Origin: an uncultured Myxococcales bacterium | GTDB taxonomy: Bacteria > Myxococcota_A > UBA9042 | Length of the DNA stretch: 6,400 nucleotides | NCBI GenBank assembly: GCA_937915965.1 | Contig: CALGHC010000703.1 | Coordinates: 1 to 6,400, forward strand | Reading direction: 5' to 3' | Part shown: positions 3,872-6,400 of the stretch, one piece after another | Layout of the letters: the number at the start of each line of letters is the position of its first letter | Numbering within the stretch: position 1 is the stretch's first letter | Program-made: the position numbers and the translations under genes | Notes under the pieces: generated by a model | The model's database searches: none | What the model saw: the letters and a program-made list of their open reading frames with translations, nothing else | What the model was told of the DNA's origin: nothing

Positions 3872-6400
3872 ATGCGCGCGGGTCAATCCATCTTCGGCTG
3901 CTGTATCTGCACAATGGCCGCCCTGTCGCTCGGTGGCTGTGAGGGCGAGATCGATCTGGGCGGCGCCGACAGCAACGCAGACGGCGGGTTCAGCAGCGAC
4001 GTGATCTTCGTTCAGGAGATCGTCGGCACCGACACGGCGGCAGTTGAGGACGTCGATGAGAGCGACGACGCGGCGCAGACCGACGGCGATAGCGTCGGGG
4101 TCGCCGATGCCGGAGAGGCGACCCCGACGACAGACGTCGTCGAGGGCCCATGCGGCGACTCGGAGTGCCCCTGCGAGCTCAACGGCGACTGCGACTCGGG
4201 GTTCTGCATTGAGGTCTCTGGCGGCAAACAGTGCGCGAGCCCCTGCGTCGACACCTGCCCCGACGGATTTGTCTGCAAGTCAATCTCTGCGGGTGGCTCG
4301 GATGTCGTCAACCTCTGCGTACCGCAGCTGCCCCGCCTGTGCGAACCGTGTGTCGTTGACGCCGACTGTGCGCCAGCGGTCGGCGGAGCCGACAGCCGCT
4401 GCGTGCCGTATGTCAGCGGCGGCGCGCTCATCGGCAGCTTCTGTGCGGGCGCGTGCTCGTCTGCCCTGCCCTGTCCGAGCGGCTACTCGTGCCTGCCGAC
4501 CACCAGCACCGACGGTGCCAAGGGGCCGCAGTGCGTGCGCGACGACGTCAGCTGTCCCTGCGACAGTCGCGCCATCGCGCTGGGCCTGTCGACGATCTGT
4601 AGTCAGGCGAACTCGGTGGGCACCTGCGACGGCAGCAGGAGCTGCAGCGAAGCTGGCCTGAGCGCTTGCGACGCGCCCGCAGCGACCGCCGAGACCTGCA
4701 ACAAGATCGACGACGACTGTGACGGCGAGACGGACGAGACCGACGCGGGCGTCTGCGACGACGGCGAGGCCTGCACCTACGACAACTGCGTTTCGGGCGG
4801 CTGCCAGCACCCACCAGCGACGGGCGTATGCGACGATGACGACGCGTGCACGGCGGCCGACCTGTGCGCCAACGGCTTCTGCAAGGGTGACGCGGTCGAC
4901 TGCGACGATGCCAATCCGTGCACGGTCGACTCGTGCTTGCCGGCCAGTGGCTGCGCACATAGCCCCGCCGACGGCGTCGTTTGTGATGACGGCGACGTCT
5001 GCAGCGACAAGGACGCGTGCGCGAACAGCGTATGCGAGAGCGGCAAGGCGCTGGATTGCGACGACGGCGACCCATGCACCGACGACGCTTGCGCACCCCT
5101 CGGCGGTTGCGGCCACGAGGCCAACACGGCCACCTGTGACGACGGCGATCTCTGCACGCCGACGTCGGCTTGCAAGGACGGTTCGTGCGGCGCGACGTCG
5201 ACCTTGCCGTGCGCAGACGGCAACCCGTGCACCAACGACGGCTGCGACCCCAAAAACGGCTGCACTTTCAGCGTCAACGAAGCGCCGTGTGATGACGGCA
5301 ACGTCTGCACGAACGGCGACGCCTGTGACGGCGGCGTGTGCCTGCCGGGCGCGGCGAGTCCTTGCAACGACGGCGACCCGTGCACGGACGACGCTTGCGA
5401 CGCGAAGAAAGGTTGCGTCCACCCGCCCAACAGCGGGTCGTGCGACGACGGCAGCGTGTGCACCCTCGGTGACACCTGCGCGGCCGGGGCGTGCGTGGCT
5501 GGCATCGCGGTGGGCTGCGACGACGGCAACGTCTGCACGACCGACACCTGCGACGCCAAGGCGGGTTGTCAGCACGCCGCCAACGCCGACGCCTGCGATG
5601 ACGGCAACGTGTGCACGGTCGCCGACAGCTGCATGGGCGCCCTGTGCAAACCCGGCAAGGCCCTGTCGTGCGACGACGGCGAGCCCTGCACGACAGATGC
5701 CTGCGACTCGGTCTTCGGCTGCACCACCGCGCCCAACGATTTGCCGTGCAAGGACGGCAACGCATGCACCGAAGACGACGCGTGCAAGGACGGCGCTTGC
5801 AGCGCGGGTTCGTTGAAATCCTGCGGTGACGGCAACGCGTGCACCAGCGACTTCTGTGATCCGGCTGCAGGCTGCGTGTTCGCCCCCAACAACGGCGAGT
5901 GCAGCGACGGCAGCGAGTGCACGGTGAACGACGCCTGTGCGGATGGCGTCTGCGCGCTGGGCAAGCCGAAGAGCTGCAACGACGGCGAGCTGTGCACCAA
6001 CGACAGCTGCGACCCGACTGCCGGCTGCGTCTTCGCCGACAACGCGCTGCCCTGTACGGACGGCAACGCATGCACCGTCGACGACACCTGCGGCCAGGGC
6101 GCGTGCATGGCCGGCGCCAAGCGGGTTTGCGCCGACGGGAACGCATGCACCGACGACAGCTGCGAGGCCAAGGCCGGCTGCGTGTTCCCCAACACTGTGG
6201 GGCCTTGCAGCGACGGCAGCGCGTGCAGCGAGGCAGACCTGTGCTCGAACGGTGCGTGCCTGCCAGGCCCGGCGAAGGCCTGCAGCGACGGCAACGTCTG
6301 TACGGACGACGGCTGCGACCCCACGAGCGGTTGCACGACGCTCGCCGGCAACGGGCCGTGCCCGGACGACGACGCCTGCACGACCGCCGAGGTCTGCCAA
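3872..6400 (+). CDS. cysteine-rich surface lipoprotein with MopE-type motif and alternating CTDC-like repeats (C-terminus outside window)
   Basis: The frame is open for 843 codons to the window edge. Residues 1-23 look like a lipoprotein signal ending in L-G-G-C, with Cys23 as lipidation site. Residues 24-93 are a stalk rich in Asp/Glu with no Lys or Arg. Residues 94-270 are Cys-rich and non-periodic, with segments such as CELNGDCDSGFC (101-112) and CPSGYSC (201-207). Residues 274-289 (AETCNKIDDDCDGETDE, from 273) match the putative metal-binding MopE motif family. From residue 295 on, two cysteine modules alternate without interruption: A, C-x5-C-x4-C-x5-C, and B, C-x5-C-x5-C-x4-C. Module A resembles the Dictyostelium CTDC repeat (Pfam Dicty_CTDC). 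The even cysteine number per module suggests internal disulfides, and hence an exported, rigid, acidic surface protein. A role in adhesion, matrix or metal binding is inference only. It is divergent from the transporter gene and has its own strong ribosome binding site. Confidence 0.93.
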   Translation, partial: MRAGQSIFGCCICTMAALSLGGCEGEIDLGGADSNADGGFSSDVIFVQEIVGTDTAAVEDVDESDDAAQTDGDSVGVADAGEATPTTDVVEGPCGDSECPCELNGDCDSGFCIEVSGGKQCASPCVDTCPDGFVCKSISAGGSDVVNLCVPQLPRLCEPCVVDADCAPAVGGADSRCVPYVSGGALIGSFCAGACSSALPCPSGYSCLPTTSTDGAKGPQCVRDDVSCPCDSRAIALGLSTICSQANSVGTCDGSRSCSEAGLSACDAPAATAETCNKIDDDCDGETDETDAGVCDDGEACTYDNCVSGGCQHPPATGVCDDDDACTAADLCANGFCKGDAVDCDDANPCTVDSCLPASGCAHSPADGVVCDDGDVCSDKDACANSVCESGKALDCDDGDPCTDDACAPLGGCGHEANTATCDDGDLCTPTSACKDGSCGATSTLPCADGNPCTNDGCDPKNGCTFSVNEAPCDDGNVCTNGDACDGGVCLPGAASPCNDGDPCTDDACDAKKGCVHPPNSGSCDDGSVCTLGDTCAAGACVAGIAVGCDDGNVCTTDTCDAKAGCQHAANADACDDGNVCTVADSCMGALCKPGKALSCDDGEPCTTDACDSVFGCTTAPNDLPCKDGNACTEDDACKDGACSAGSLKSCGDGNACTSDFCDPAAGCVFAPNNGECSDGSECTVNDACADGVCALGKPKSCNDGELCTNDSCDPTAGCVFADNALPCTDGNACTVDDTCGQGACMAGAKRVCADGNACTDDSCEAKAGCVFPNTVGPCSDGSACSEADLCSNGACLPGPAKACSDGNVCTDDGCDPTSGCTTLAGNGPCPDDDACTTAEVCQ
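4691..4738 (+). other. MopE-type putative metal-binding motif in the repeat lipoprotein
   Basis: Residues 274-289 read E-T-C-N-K-I-D-D-D-C-D-G-E-T-D-E, matching the short motif named after Methylococcus MopE (Pfam Cu-binding_MopE), common in secreted proteins of Myxococcota and relatives. The two cysteines can pair and the acidic D-x-D-x-D-G loop could bind a divalent cation. Only one copy is visible, immediately before the repeat array. Confidence 0.8.
4754..6400 (+). repeat. alternating A/B cysteine-module array, 153-base dyad, 10 full copies plus a partial one
   Basis: A modules begin at residues 295, 344, 396, 447, 498, 549, 600, 651, 702, 753 and 804. B modules begin at 320, 371, 422, 473, 524, 575, 626, 677, 728, 779 and 830 (cut by the window edge). 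From residue 396 the period is exactly 51 residues (26 for A, 25 for B); the first two dyads are 49 and 52. Every one of the 87 framework cysteines is present. A modules typically read CDDGNPCTDDACD-x3-GC-V/T-H/F; B modules read CDDGNVCT-x2-D-x-C-x2-G-x-C-x2-G. Copies differ enough in sequence that this is an old array, although some 19-base words are shared exactly. Confidence 0.95.

Noticed and set aside
4719..5816. Plus-strand open frame of 365 codons inside the repeat gene
   Set aside because: It is an out-of-phase reading of the same repeats, rich in Thr/Ala/Arg, without a ribosome binding site.
4280..6400. Open minus-strand frame of about 700 codons opposite the repeat lipoprotein
   Set aside because: It is the mirror of the repeat array: the recurrent GAC, GGC, TGC and ACG codons produce no stop in this antisense frame. 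The product is an Ala/Val/Arg-rich low-complexity sequence with no domain, while the plus-strand frame has a ribosome binding site, a signal peptide and fully conserved cysteines.
4754..6400. Periodic 153-base repeat as a CRISPR array or satellite
   Set aside because: The period is a multiple of three, the coding frame is maintained throughout and conservation follows cysteine codons, so it is a protein repeat and not a noncoding array.

Overview
The window is high-GC bacterial DNA with strong G/C preference at codon third positions. It holds four protein genes in alternating orientation, so each is probably transcribed alone: a 5'-complete acyl-CoA dehydrogenase (-, leaves the window at base 1), a small putative lipoprotein of unknown function (+), a concentrative nucleoside transporter of the NupC/CNT family (-), and a very long cysteine-rich repeat lipoprotein (+, leaves the window at base 6400). 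No RNA gene, insertion sequence, CRISPR array or phage gene was seen.

A MopE-type motif (E-x-C-N-x-I-D-D-D-C-D-G), followed by tandem C-x-D-G-x-x-C-T-x-D-x-C repeats on a lipid anchor and acidic stalk, together with a long-form FadE-like dehydrogenase, is a combination I associate with Myxococcota and related former Deltaproteobacteria. That assignment is inference; no phylogenetic marker is present.

Layout: 1-989 dehydrogenase (-); 990-1362 divergent noncoding region with weak promoter candidates and small repeats; 1363-2211 unknown lipoprotein (+); 2212-2253 a 42-base convergent gap; 2254-3720 nucleoside transporter (-), with a cleavable-looking signal peptide ahead of its first membrane helix; 3721-3871 divergent promoter region with one AT-rich patch; 3872-6400 repeat lipoprotein (+).

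The dehydrogenase and transporter are ordinary metabolic functions (acyl-CoA oxidation, nucleoside salvage). The notable object is the last gene. After a lipoprotein signal, an acidic stalk with no Lys/Arg, a Cys-rich region and one MopE-type motif, it enters a strictly alternating array of two cysteine modules, A (C-x5-C-x4-C-x5-C) and B (C-x5-C-x5-C-x4-C). Together they form a 51-residue (153-base) dyad repeated ten times plus a partial copy at the window edge. The A module strongly resembles the CTDC repeat of Dictyostelium extracellular matrix proteins. A disulfide-rich, acidic, surface-anchored rod is the most economical reading; its function is not known from the sequence. No functional link between the four genes is evident beyond adjacency.
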